A DNA stretch of 64,000 bases from Nilaparvata lugens (lineage: Eukaryota > Arthropoda > Insecta > Hemiptera > Delphacidae), in NCBI RefSeq assembly GCF_014356525.2, contig NC_052504.1, forward strand, positions 64,286,761 to 64,350,760. Reading direction: 5' to 3'. Both the position numbers and the translations under genes were made by a program. Below, one piece after another: positions 24,956-35,894 of the stretch (positions are counted from its first letter, which is position 1; the number at the start of each line of letters is the position of its first letter). The notes under the pieces were generated by a model. That model ran no database searches and was not told where the DNA came from. It saw only the letters and a program-made list of their open reading frames with translations.

Positions 24956-27338
24956 CATTTACCTCTTCATTTGCTGTAGGGTTGAAATCATGATGATGGA
25001 TTAGGTGCAATGAGGAACCTAATATTGAAACCTATTTCAACCTCACCATTTTCCATGCTCATTATCGTCTAAAGATCTACAATAAGCTATTGAATATAGC
25101 TTGACAGAACGAAGATAACTGAGATATTTTGTGATTACTGATTAGATGTGCTATGAGGTAGAAAGAATAGAGTGGAAAAATGATTGCTGTGCGGGTAGCC
25201 TATACTACTCCTTCATCATTGCCCAACACTGGCATCGGATGCACTCGCTATGCCCCTACTGTATTTCTTTATTTTTACACATAAAATAATTCGCTCTAAT
25301 TTATTGCACAGAATATGAAGACTTTCAATATTGAAATCTCCCATATGAAAATAAACTACTGCATCTTACTCATATCTCACATTTCAATATTTCAATCCTT
25401 GGGAGATTCAGCCACTACAGAAATCAATAACCACTGTCTTCTCCCAATTATGGAGACAGAATAATTATGTTGATTTTACAGCATTATGTTCCACGTGCTA
25501 TTTTCTCTTCAAATCGAACTCTTCGAAGTTAGTTCTCGAACAGTACGAACGATGAACTACATTACTGTATAGAACAGTAGTCTGTCATGACTGTTGTCGA
25601 GATTGAGAGCTCGAGAGCAATAGAGGTGTTCTCGCACCATTGAATGCACGCGCCCCATGCACTCAACCCCTGGATTGAGGGTTTACCAACATATTCCACG
25701 AACAGAGATAATAGTTGTATTGTGCATTATGCAGTCACAAATACATTGATGCCAGTATTTCAATTGAATTACGTTTACATCTTCTACCAAAATAGCATTC
25801 TCATTGTTTTATCTCGAATTAGTACCTATGAGCTATCCCCATCGTTTGCGTGTACAAAAAAATAGCGCTGTTATGGTTTAACGTAGCCTACTGCTTATGG
25901 TTTGTATACGATATCACTTTCATATAATGGTTAAATGGTTGGATGATGATTCACTTAACATAATCGCCGACAATTTAGATGAATCGATATGAACTAAAAC
26001 ATTTGAATGATCAGGATATAGGTTGATTGAATCGAACGTTTGCACCGAAATTACTATTTTACCAAGTCCATAATTATTACTAAGTATACGATCGAACGAT
26101 TCGAGCGACGGAAGCCGATGTGAATACATAATTATAATGAACCGCAATAAAACCTATTCATGATAATCATGTTGGAGCCTAGCCAGACCCAACTGGCGCA
26201 TAGCAAAATAGATGGAAATTCATACATTTCTTGGAAAATAGAAACTTCACCTTAGAACTCCATAGATGGTAGATTCATGATAGAATTAATTACATTCTGT
26301 AATAATGGTTTCAAACTGACAGTCTATCAATGACAACCAATTGTCCTGAAAATTACTTTGTCAATACTAATGACAATTTCGATCCAAACTTGATGCAGAT
26401 TCACCACTTCCTCACACATGAACTTTATACCCCAATTTCTTCATAAACCGTCTGATTACAAGTTTAATCAAATATCAATCGTGGGCTATGGATAATTTTA
26501 TAAAGATGTAATAATTTTATTATTTGTGAAGCTGATACATCAACAATTATTGTAAACATTCATGGATGAACAGACTTGATATAAATAAGAAATTCGGCTG
26601 CTGTAGCAAAAATACAATTCAGTCAATCTTATAATAACTAGTCAGATGAATTTCCTTGTCATGCTGAATACTAATTTGTGATGATAATCTTCAATAGGCA
26701 TTAATGCAAATTAATATGTTCTGCATCCACATCTCACACACAGACTGCATGGCAGAAATTAGGGCGGAACTGCTTTAGCAAACATAATTATTAATTTGGC
26801 CCTATTATCTTGCCAAGCTCATGCATGGTGCATGAAAGCCAAGTTAATTGATATACTGTACTCGGATATTGTGGAGTAGAGGCCATACAAAACCCTGCCA
26901 ATTCCAAGTTTGATGAATTGAAGGTGTTTTAGAAGTTTTAGGACTTCACTAACCTAATGCCAGCCAGAGTCGAGTTCCTGAATCAGTTGAAAGACTTAAA
27001 ATCCTCAACAGTTCATGCTAACATGAACTACCTGCCAACATTTGAATCTACAGAATAGCATTCACAGTGAATCTGATGAACATTGTTCGAGCTATCACAT
27101 TAAATTTGACTATATTTGATTCAATATCACTCATGATTTCCCAACCAGTTTGGGAGCTTTTATAGATTTCACGAGGAAAAAGATGGCCACTAGTTCACAT
27201 GAGTCTGATGTTTGCGAGTAATCACAAAATAAATCACTGAATAATCGCAAGATTTCATCTAACGATTATGGAGCAGAATTTTCTAAGGTCCTTGGCATAT
27301 TCAATGATATAGGGTGATATAGGTTATATATATATAAC

Positions 27339-27342
<4 letters not shown>
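24956..27342. other. Intergenic sequence, nothing recognised
   Basis: AT-rich sequence with only short chance frames on both strands. I recognise no repeat family or exon here. Confidence 0.45.

Positions 27343-27380
<38 letters not shown>
27343..27380. repeat. AT dinucleotide microsatellite
   Basis: An uninterrupted run of alternating A and T. Just to its left, GGTTATATATATATAACC (27323-27340) is a perfect palindrome. Confidence 0.9.
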
Positions 27381-27389
<9 letters not shown>

Positions 27390-27450
27390 AACATGAAATA
27401 TTATCATATTGATGTGATATTCCAAATGATTATTACATTTTTATTCCGTA

Positions 27451-28075
27451 CAATATCGGGGCACCGAGCTCCGCTCTGGAGTACAGAAGCATATAAAATT
27501 TATTACGAAAGAAGAAATTATAATATATTTTTAGTTCATACAGGAAGGTTTTATCTAATCACAGTGAATTGAGATTAATTCCCAGAGGAATGCAAAAATT
27601 TCTCTCACAAAAGCATGTTAAATTTTTATCGTGATCAATTTCACGTGAACCAAATCAGAGAAATTTTGCAAATTTCAAAAAGATAGCTTATCTGATTGGT
27701 TGTACTGGAATTAATCAGGATTAAAGTTCAACTGGCTTTTGTACAGCCGGCACTAAGTACCTGATTGAATGATTACAAAAGTTCAACAGCTGAGACATAA
27801 TTTTGTTTAAGTACCACACACATGCACTCGCTCACTCACTTCCATCATCAACAGATGACAAAATTATCAGCTCTTTTTCCAAGAATGGATAAATACTTTT
27901 AATGTCCTTCAGCGAGTTTTCCCAGGGTTGAGACCTAGTGCAATCAAACCTTTATATTATAAACCTACTATGTTCTGAATTTCGTGAGAATTGTTAGAGC
28001 CGTTTTCGAGATCCGGTGAAATACAAACATATAAACATCTGAACATAACATCTTACTATCTAAACATCTAAATAT
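27451..28075 (-). mobile_element. Helitron-like dispersed repeat, near-complete copy
   Basis: Read on the minus strand, this copy runs from TATATGTTTGTATTTCACC, through CTCGAAAACGGCTCTAAC and GGGAAAACTCGCTGAAGGAC, a MITE-like palindromic section, then the hairpin region GAGCGGAGCTC, to CGGTGCCCCGATATTG at 27451. Positions 1-339 match its 3' half. 28275-28477 and 48354-48650 match its 5' half. No protein is encoded, so it is non-autonomous. Confidence 0.6.
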
Positions 28076-28079
28076 AATA

Positions 28080-28477
28080 TCGGGGCACCGAACTTCGCTC
28101 GTTATTTTTACTTATTGATAAACAGAACACAGTTCTCTAAAATGATCGTGTTTATATTTTACAGCCGTCAGCTTATGAATTTCGGGGATGCGATATTTTG
28201 ATTTTCCACAGAATCACTCGCTCACTTTTTACTATCCACAGACGACGAAAGTTTCAGCTGTTTCAGCCAAATATGAATTATCCTTTTAATGTCGTTAAGT
28301 GAGTTTTCCAAAGGATGAGACCTAGTGCAATCGAATTTTTATATCATAAACCTACTATGTTCCAAATTTCGTGATAATCTTTAGAGCCGTTTTCGAGATC
28401 CGGTGAAATACAAACATATAAACATCTAAAAATCTGAACAACATATAAACAGAAATTGCTCGTTCAATAGTATAGGA
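28080..28477 (-). mobile_element. Helitron-like dispersed repeat, short copy
   Basis: On the minus strand the copy begins TCCTATACTATTGAACGAGC directly after an A and ends with GAAGTTCGGTGCCCCGATATT near 28080. It shares both ends with the longer copy next to it but lacks the middle. The TC start after A is the usual Helitron arrangement. The 3' end has a hairpin but no clear CTRR, so a related subgroup is possible. Confidence 0.55.
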
Positions 28478-28650
28478 TACTTTTATAGCCGTGAGATTGT
28501 ATGTATACAGTATTATCAATGTATTTTATCTTTAGGGCTACTTTTAATATAGATCTGAGTACCCTTTTAAATTATTTTGTCACGACATGTTTCGGCTACT
28601 AATGCCATTTTCTAATGCCACTTATTAATTTGTTTATTTCATATTATAAT

Positions 28651-29490
28651 AGTATATTTCGCACCTAGGGCCGAAAATGAGACTTTTCCGGCTCGAAATC
28701 GGTTTTCAAGTCCGAGGCCGTAGGCCGAGGATTAGAAAAGTTTGAGAGCCGGAAAAACATTTTTGCCCATGGTGAGAACGTTATTTTTCGCCACACAGAA
28801 AAATAAACAATATAAATATGAGAATAATTGTTTATTAGAGACTTCCGAAAGCAAAACAGGAAGGTCATAGCTCTAGTAAATCTGAGGTAATCTGAATATC
28901 AGGAAATTGTCCAAGTATTTTTATTTTTTATTCTGATTTGTCTAAATAACCTAAAAGATTATGTTCAATTATGTAAGAGGTTGAGTTTATACTTTTTATT
29001 CTCCCAAATAACAATAGGATGATATTATTATAAATGTTTTGATTCTTGAATAATAAACACAAATAATGAAAAGTTTTTTGATCAGCTGTTTTAGCACACT
29101 TGAAATTTGGCCAATCTGAATGTCAACGTCAACAATGCTTGTTGTCGTTGACTTCGGAAGTTTAGGTTAGAAGTTTCTATCCTACTATGAAAATCGAATT
29201 TGAATAATTTATAATATATATATTATCTGAATTTTATTCATCCAAATAAAATGATAGTATCTTATTGCAGAATACTTATTCAATTCTAGAAGCATCAACT
29301 GATTCCGTTTCATAAACCATTTTGTAAACACGTTCACATCAAATCAGAATCAGCTGACTTCAAGGTTATTTTACAGCCCTAGGGCCGTAAAACTTTTACC
29401 GGCCTGGTCAGAAAACAATCATTTTCGGCCTCCATATGACGCACGAAAACCAGCTCATTACATCCAAATGGGGCGAAAAATTATTATTAC
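28651..29490 (-). mobile_element. Dispersed DNA-element-like repeat, copy 2 (inverted)
   Basis: This is an inverted relative of 23366-24955. 28651-28815 carries CGCACCTAGGGCCGAAAATG, CCGGCTCGAAATCGG and TTATTTTTCGCCACAC. 29210-29490 carries TTCTAGAAGCATCAACTG, CAGCCCTAGGGCCG and CGGCCTGGTCAGAAAACAAT. It is about half the length of copy 1 because it lacks the internal duplication and insertion. It is non-coding. Confidence 0.65.
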
Positions 29491-30059
29491 TCTAAAAACG
29501 GCGCAACATGTCTAGGACCAAAACTGAGGAGTTGGTTCATTCATAGAAGGTAATAGGAGGTAGTATAAATTCTATTGAATGTCACACAAAAGCTTCCATT
29601 CCAAAAAACATGAGCTTCAAAGCGAAATAAAGTCTTTTAGATCTAAATCTTGATATTAAAGTGGATTAATAGGGTAAATGATATTATCAATAATATGATC
29701 AATGAGGTAATGAGATTGGTATTCATTGGTAGAGGATAATGAGGTCTACGGTTCTTATCAAAGATTGTCTTCCCACGCCAAATTTGTAACGAGCCTGAGT
29801 TGTTGACGCCGAAAATTTAAGATATAAATGTGCAGTGGCAGAGCACTCTCATGCAAACCCATGACGAATGAATAATAATCATGGAGTACTTTGGACGAAA
29901 ACACCAAAAGCTGCTGTGTAAGCTATGATGATAATGATAATACACGAGTTTGTACATGGGCTGAAGGGGTGTTGCACACACTGATGAGCTATTAGGGTGG
30001 CAATGGTGATAGATTGCATTGGGTGGGATGAGTGCTTGGGGCAGGGGGGAGGTGCTAGC
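29491..30059. other. Intergenic sequence, nothing recognised
   Basis: AT-rich sequence changing to a GT-richer stretch near 30000. No gene or repeat was recognised. Confidence 0.4.
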
Positions 30060-30660
30060 GTTATGTTTTTGAATTTAGTGAAAACATGAAGAGATGCAAA
30101 TGGTGGTGGCAGCGATTTTTCAACGCGCGTTCAGTGGTCCGCAGAGCAGAGCAGAGGAGAGGCGACGCGGCTATATTGTATGTGCTATTGAATTATTTAC
30201 GAGCTCGTTAAAATGTTGCGGCATCTCGGAAAAGGAGAGCCTCTCCAGAAAGGAAGAGCTCTCGAGCCGAGCAGCGTTCAGCTCATTGAATAGATCAACT
30301 GGAAGATAGAAGACCTTCTCTGGCAACAATATCGCACAGGCCGCAGCCACAGCTGAGCTATCGATCGAAGCCCTGAGTGCGTGCGTGCGTGTGCCTTGGC
30401 TGTCTTTTCGGCCACTTCTCTCTTGTGTGCCGCATTCTACTACTCTTACTTCTCCACTGTCTCTCTGTGTCTGTGTGTGTATCTGTGTCTGTGTCTCTAT
30501 GTGTGTGTGTGTATGTGTCTGTCTGTAGTCGCCGAGCCGACGATGACATTGCACCCGTCATGCTAACAAGCATCAGCCAACCCCCACCCCTCACCACCTC
30601 CCACCGCTCACCATCAACAAAGAACAGCCACTTATTTATCGGCTGTTCAAAATATCTGAA
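30060..30660. promoter_or_regulatory. GC-richer block, candidate promoter or untranslated exon
   Basis: This block stands out in base composition and contains GCGACGCGGC, GCTATCGATCG (30357-30367, DRE-like) and a long CT/GT simple repeat at about 30455-30530. Open frames crossing it are produced by the simple repeat and look meaningless. The same GCTATCGATCG word lies inverted in the CpG block at 41971-41981. No conserved protein was found and no strong splice donor is adjacent, so its role is open. Confidence 0.3.
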
Positions 30661-31039
30661 CGATCACAACGACCTCTTGCGATAAGAGCTTTCTTAATTA
30701 ACCAGTACAAAAGTCCCCACAAAAGACTCACGGATTAATAATTATTCAAAATTTTAATATGATTATTTTTTCATCAATGGAGATTATCACTGGTATTATC
30801 TTCTTTGAGGTTACCTTCTTATGTTCATTTCCAGAAAACTTTGCATATGAAGTTTCGAATGCGCATGTATTGTATTTTTATGGTGAAGACATTGTATTTG
30901 GGGTAAAACGTTGTCTCTATTGACTCATAAATGAAATCAGCAATGAGATGATTCGCAATTAACAAATGATCCAATCCAATAATGAGTTTTTAATAAGTAT
31001 GCCTACTCTATGATTAGATGGAATATTCATGTCTCAATA

Positions 31040-31204
31040 TCTCCCATTAGTCCACAAGTCACAGCCCACCAGTCCTTTCTTGTGACGGCTTGTGGATTGT
31101 GGAACACATTGCCTGTTGAGCTGAGGCGAATTGAGGAACCTCGTCGGTTTGGCGCGGCTGTTTTCAGGTGGATCAGGGGTGGTGTGGGTGGCTGGACCTA
31201 GCAC
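31040..31204 (+). pseudogene. C-terminal fragment of a LINE ORF2
   Basis: The frame contains SFLVTACGLWNTLPVELRR, the conserved region near the end of Jockey/CR1-group reverse transcriptases, and ends at TAG 31199-31201. Nothing of the reverse transcriptase core precedes it. It lies just upstream of a second LINE. The 3' UTR-like piece at 34259-34625 may belong to this older element, split by the second insertion. Confidence 0.65.
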
Positions 31205-31982
31205 ATGGTTCATTGTCCAGTTTTTCTTTCTTTTTCTCAAAACAATTCAATATTTGGTTTCCTCGAAAATGTACTCGAATTGCGTAAATCAGTGGAGTTG
31301 TTCTCAGCTAAAATTGATGACTACAAGTTGATAATAGATGATTTTAAGACTGAACAATTTGTTATAAAAAAGGAAAATGAAAAACTGTCCAAGAAGGTTC
31401 ACGAGATGGAATTACAAGTCATCGAGCTGCAGGCCTGCAGCAATACAGGAGGATTAACAACCTCGAAATTCACGGAATACTGCAAACGCCAAACGAACAT
31501 GTTTATGCTATAATCGAAGATATTTCAAAAACTCTCAAATTGAAAAATGATGCATTGAAGATCGATATTGCTGATAGACTCCCAACTACGAATTAACATG
31601 CTATTCCACCGATACTAATAAAATTCAATAATAGAATTGCGAAGAACAACTTGTTTTCTCAATATAAAAAATACAGAGTGAGCTGAAAAAATTGGAACCA
31701 CCAGGACAGTTAAGAACCACATCAATAAATAGAAATTTACAAGACGGGCCAGTATACATCAACGAAAATTTGTCTACTTACTACCGAGGTCTGCTGAAAG
31801 ATGCTAAACTATTTGCGAAGGAAAACGGCTATAAATTTGCGTGGGTCATGAATGGTAAAATATATGTTAGAAAGCACGAAGACTCAAGACCCATCCGACT
31901 GGCAAACCACGCTGATCTAGATCGTCTCAGGTGTGATGACCCAATTTCTTCTCAAATGCGCTCCAACAGTGGTGGAGAATAA
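31205..31982 (+). pseudogene. LINE ORF1 remnant (coiled coil and FP25-like C-terminus)
   Basis: 31260-31435 encodes a charged coiled coil (ELRKSVELFSAKIDDYKL and onward). After a frame change near 31435 the sequence reads RRINNLEIHGILQTP, the RNA-binding-like segment of many insect ORF1 proteins. Another stop and frame change follows near 31595-31690. 31692-31982 encodes NLSTYYRGLLKDAKLFAK and FAWVMNGKIYVRK, the typical C-terminal domain (similar to the baculovirus FP25 type) of these ORF1 proteins. At least three lesions break it. Confidence 0.7.
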
Positions 31983-32027
31983 AGATACGGCTTCCCTGAT
32001 TTTTACTTTATTGAACTCTGAACTGTA

Positions 32028-33960
32028 ATGATAGCAATAGAGGAAATCTACAATTTACTTAATAAGGAGTTAAAATTAACAAAAAATGTACTTGACAACT
32101 ACTGTGAATACTTACCGTCCCCAGGAAATAGACATAAATTTTTCAATATATATCACATGAATATTAGGAGTATTGGCAAGAACTTTGATGAACTAATTTT
32201 ATTTTTGAGTGATCTACGTTTTGAATTCGACATAATTGTTCTGACAGAGACCTGGTCTTGTGAAGGTATTCCATACGAACATAAGATCAATGGATATAAA
32301 ACAATAAATAAATTCTCAAAGTTGAATAAATGTGATGGTATTTGTGTGTTTGTTAGAGACTGTTTTGACTTTGTAATCCATCCAGTAGATATTGATGAAG
32401 CTAACTCGCTGAGCTTGGTTGTTGAGATAGATAGTGGTATCAGGTTACTGATAATTGCAGTTTATCGCTCACCTAGCGGTAATCTAACTGCATTTTTGGA
32501 TAGCCTTGAAAATAATCTTCAACAGCTAGGTGATAGAAACAGATGTATTTTTATGGGAGATTTAAACATTGACTTGAATACTAGTAATACAGTGACCGAT
32601 GAATACATACACACTTTAAATAATTATGGATTCGAGTCTTTTATCAATTGTAACACGCGAGTAACGGAGACCACACACTCATGCATTGATCATATTTTTC
32701 TCAAGAATAGTATTAAAATAAATGAACATTCTGTAATGTTTTCAAAACATCAATCACAGACCATTTCTCGACTGCTCTACACATGCAAATGAAAGATAAT
32801 AATGATAATAATAAGTGCCTTGCCATATTCATTGACCTTGCTAAGGCCTTTGATACTATTCCCCATAATAACTTACTCAATAAATTAAAAAGCTACGGGT
32901 TTAGAGGTCTCTCACTTGAATTAATCAAAAGTTACCTAAATGATCGATCACAACTGATTTCTGAGAATGACCATTATACATCAGATATTGTAGAGCTGAA
33001 TGATTTCGGATTGCCGCAAGGTACCGTCTTATCACCGATTCTATTCCTACTCTATATGAACGATATATTCAAAGTAAAAATTGAAGATTCAAGAATAATT
33101 TCCTTTGCTGATGACACAGCCTTAATAATTAAAGATAAGTCATGGACCCAAACGTCTTTAAAAGCAGAAAAAGTTATATCAAATATTAAAAAGTGGCTTG
33201 ATCTGAATACATTGAGTATGAATACTACTAAGACTAAATATGTTGCTTTTTCTCCCACTGTGATTGGACAACCACCAGAGGAATTGTGAATCGGAGACGT
33301 GGGGAGAATGTGCTTGCCCGAAACTAAAACAGGAAAAAGTGGTCAAGTATTTGGGGATTATGGTAGACTGTCATCTCAAGTGGGACATGCATATAGAATT
33401 CATTTGTAAAAGGCTGAAATTTATATCTTATACATTTTACAAAATCCGTAAATTATTAAATATACAGGAGTTAAAACTAATTTATCATGGATACGTTCAG
33501 TCAATTCTGCAATATGCGTTAGGAGTATGGTGGGAACTTATGATCACATAATAAATAGGATTTTTGTCATTCAAAAAATGACAATAAAGACTATTCTGAA
33601 TAGACCAAGAATTCATCCAAGCAGGGCACATTTGATGAATTCAAGGTAATGACCATACGCCAACTATATATTAAAAAAATTCTCTACTACATAAGAAAAA
33701 ATAAAGATAAATTTACAATAGGAATAATCTAGCAACATATAATTTCAGGTTAAATTTTCATAATTTATTCAACATAAATCACACTAACCTAACAATATTA
33801 CGTCGACAATTAAATTATTTAAGCACAAAATTAATTAATTTAATCCCAAATGGTATGCAATTTTTAACTGAGGATAGACATGGGGCACAGATAAATAAAT
33901 GGATAATTGAGACATTTTTCTTTACTCTCGATAATATTTTATAATATACATTTTTTTCAA
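32028..33960 (+). pseudogene. LINE ORF2, endonuclease joined to a truncated reverse transcriptase
   Basis: Residues from 32028 form an APE-type endonuclease: NIRSIGKNFDEL, the catalytic glutamate in VLTETW, IFMGDLNIDL, and SCIDHIFLK. The sequence changes frame near 32750, reaches TDHFSTALHMQ, and continues almost at once into LAIFIDLAKAFDTI, motif A. The thumb-proximal fingers region normally between them (several hundred bases, with the NYRPIS motif) is missing. Motif B (GLPQGTVLSPILF) and the FADD active site (near 33107) follow. Frame changes near 33285 and stops from 33549 onward end the readable part. It is inactive. Confidence 0.8.
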
Positions 33961-34258
33961 CCTTATTTTTTTTTGTTTACTTACGTGATTCTATAATTTT
34001 GCCATATTTATTTTTATTTATAATAATAAAATAATATTTGATATAATAAAATTGAACTGATGCTCACGCCCTGCGGACAGGATTTTCCTTGCTGGGTTGT
34101 TGCCTTAATGAATAGATTTTGATTTAAATATATTTAATTTATAATTTTTGTTTTGATTGTAAGCTATGTTTTATTTTCATTTCTATGAATTTTTGAATAA
34201 TTTATTGTAAATTGTATTGATGGCAAATAAAAAGAATTGAATTGAATTGAATTGAATT

Positions 34259-34625
34259 TATTATTTCCCTTTCTTCCTCTTCTTCTTCTTCTTCTTCTTC
34301 TTATTATTATTATTATATTATTATTATTATTCTTTTTTTCTACTTCTACTACTTCTTTTGTTACATTGTATTATTTTTCAGTTTTTATTCTTTAATTTCT
34401 ATTCATATCTCAATTATAATAATTTAGATTTCGTTTTTTTTCTCCATTGATGATTATTTTTTTCAATAATATTTATTTACCTTGTTTGTAATATTGTATA
34501 TATTTTTTCTGAATTTGATTTGTTCAATCTGGTAATTATTTAGCGTTGTATTGGAGTGTAGGAGAGGGCCGGCTGCGCCCTAACTCCGCCCTCCTAGGTA
34601 AAAATAAAGGCAGCTATTCTATTCT
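34259..34625 (+). repeat. LINE 3' UTR-like fragment and simple repeats
   Basis: 34268-34335 is a TTC then TTA microsatellite. 34555-34625 has GGAGAGGGCCGGCTGCGCCC, AATAAA at 34603 and a terminal CTATT repeat, a typical LINE 3' end. It may be the displaced tail of the older LINE whose coding end lies at 31040-31204. Confidence 0.5.
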
Positions 34626-35152
34626 ATTAGAGTATTGTTATCCGATATTCGATTTGTCATTTAAGTAGGTGATTTTAAATTCGAAATAATATAAGGTTGG
34701 GATTACACTATTCTCGTCAATGACATCGATTAGAAAGGGGCTTTCCTATTGAAGTAATTCTATTTTATAATCAGTTTCACATTGCATATGAGCGTGGTCC
34801 AAGTATTTAAATTCAATTTATTTCCATAAAAAATACAAATTGATAACAATTAGTAATAATTTAATAACTTTAATTATTAAAGTTAAGTTTGATTAGAAAT
34901 TACAAGTATCTAAAGTTACAGTATCTCCTGTTGAAGAGAAGAGCAACAGATCATAAATTAATTTTCTGTAGGGATGATACAACTTATGATTCTGGAGTGA
35001 AATTCTATAAAAAAATATTATTCCTTTCTTTGTAAGTGACTAATGTGATTAATATTCTATAGAATTCTATAAAAGATTAATATTCTAAGAAGAATGTTTT
35101 ACTAATCTTACAGAGAGTGATGATTTTAAAAATTACGGAGACACAAGATTTA

Positions 35153-35894
35153 TCTATATAATATAAAAGCGAAATAGCACTCACTCACTCACTGACTGAC
35201 TGACTGACTGGCTCACTCACTCGCAGAACTAAAAATCTACCGGACCAAAAACGTTCAAATTTGGTAGGTATGTTCAGTTGGCCCTTTAGAGGCGCACTAA
35301 GAACAGATCTGGAAAAAATTCAAAAGATAAGCCCAAAAACTGCGTTTTCTCAGCTTTATCGAGGACAAATGAACAGAAAATGTTCAAATCCAGTACAGGA
35401 GCTCAGCTAGGATGTAATAATGCTGTGTTAGAAGGAATTTGCAATAACGTCGAAGATACGCCCAAAATTAGCGTTTTTCCAGCGTTTTTTGCTTTTTCTC
35501 AGATTTATCGAGAACAAATGAACAGAAATTGTTCATTTTAGTACAGAAGCTAAGCCAGGGTGTAATAATGTTGTGTTGGAAGGAATTTGAAATAACGCCA
35601 AAGATACGCCCAAAATCTGCGTTTTTCCAGCGTTTTTTGCGCTTTCTCAGCTTTATCGAGAACAAATGAACAGAAAATGTTCAAATTTACTAAAGAAGCT
35701 CAGCTGGGTGTAATAATGTTGTGTTAGAAGGAATTTGAAATAACGCCAAATAAAGTTGAAATAATAACTAATTAAAAATGCAGGTGAGCGAAGCGAGCCC
35801 GCTGATCTCATTTCTGGACGATCCAGTCGGGGGTTCAGGGGGCGGAGCCCTCTGGCTAGACGGATATGGTGAACGAAGCGAGCCTGACGGCTAG
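35153..35894 (+). mobile_element. Non-autonomous Helitron, 742 bp
   Basis: The element begins TCTATATAATATAAAAGCG after A (35152) and ends CGAGCCTGACGGCTAG before T (35895). This is the Helitron arrangement: TC start, CTAG end, insertion between A and T, and a short AGCC/GGCT hairpin at the 3' end. There is no Rep/helicase coding capacity. Inside, a 148-bp unit (around GTGTAATAATGTTGTGTT) is repeated about three times, with matching points at 35413, 35561 and 35709. A relative with the same ends is at 56215-56993. Confidence 0.8.
35350..35760 (+). repeat. 148-bp tandem units inside the Helitron
   Basis: Three successive copies share AACAAATGAACAGAAA, GTAATAATG.TGTGTT and AAGGAATTTG with exact 148-bp spacing. 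The units include GATACGCCCAAAAT and GCGTTTTTCCAGCG words that also appear in the relative at 56400-56830. Confidence 0.8.

Larger units (their letters stand above)
31205..34258 (+). mobile_element. Jockey/CR1-group LINE with internal deletion
   Basis: The order is ORF1 remnants (31205-31982), ORF2 endonuclease (32028-32760), reverse transcriptase (from about 32765), decayed C-terminal zone to about 33940, then an AT-rich 3' UTR with AATAAA at 34226. The 3' end is a tandem GAATT repeat (34234-34258). Such short tandem tails occur in CR1/Jockey-related LINEs. The 5' limit is not certain because no clear target-site duplication was seen. Confidence 0.75.

Noticed and set aside
30171..30685. Several open frames on both strands through CT/GT simple repeat
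   Set aside because: Low-complexity translation (Cys/Val/Ser or Thr/His repeats) caused by the microsatellite.
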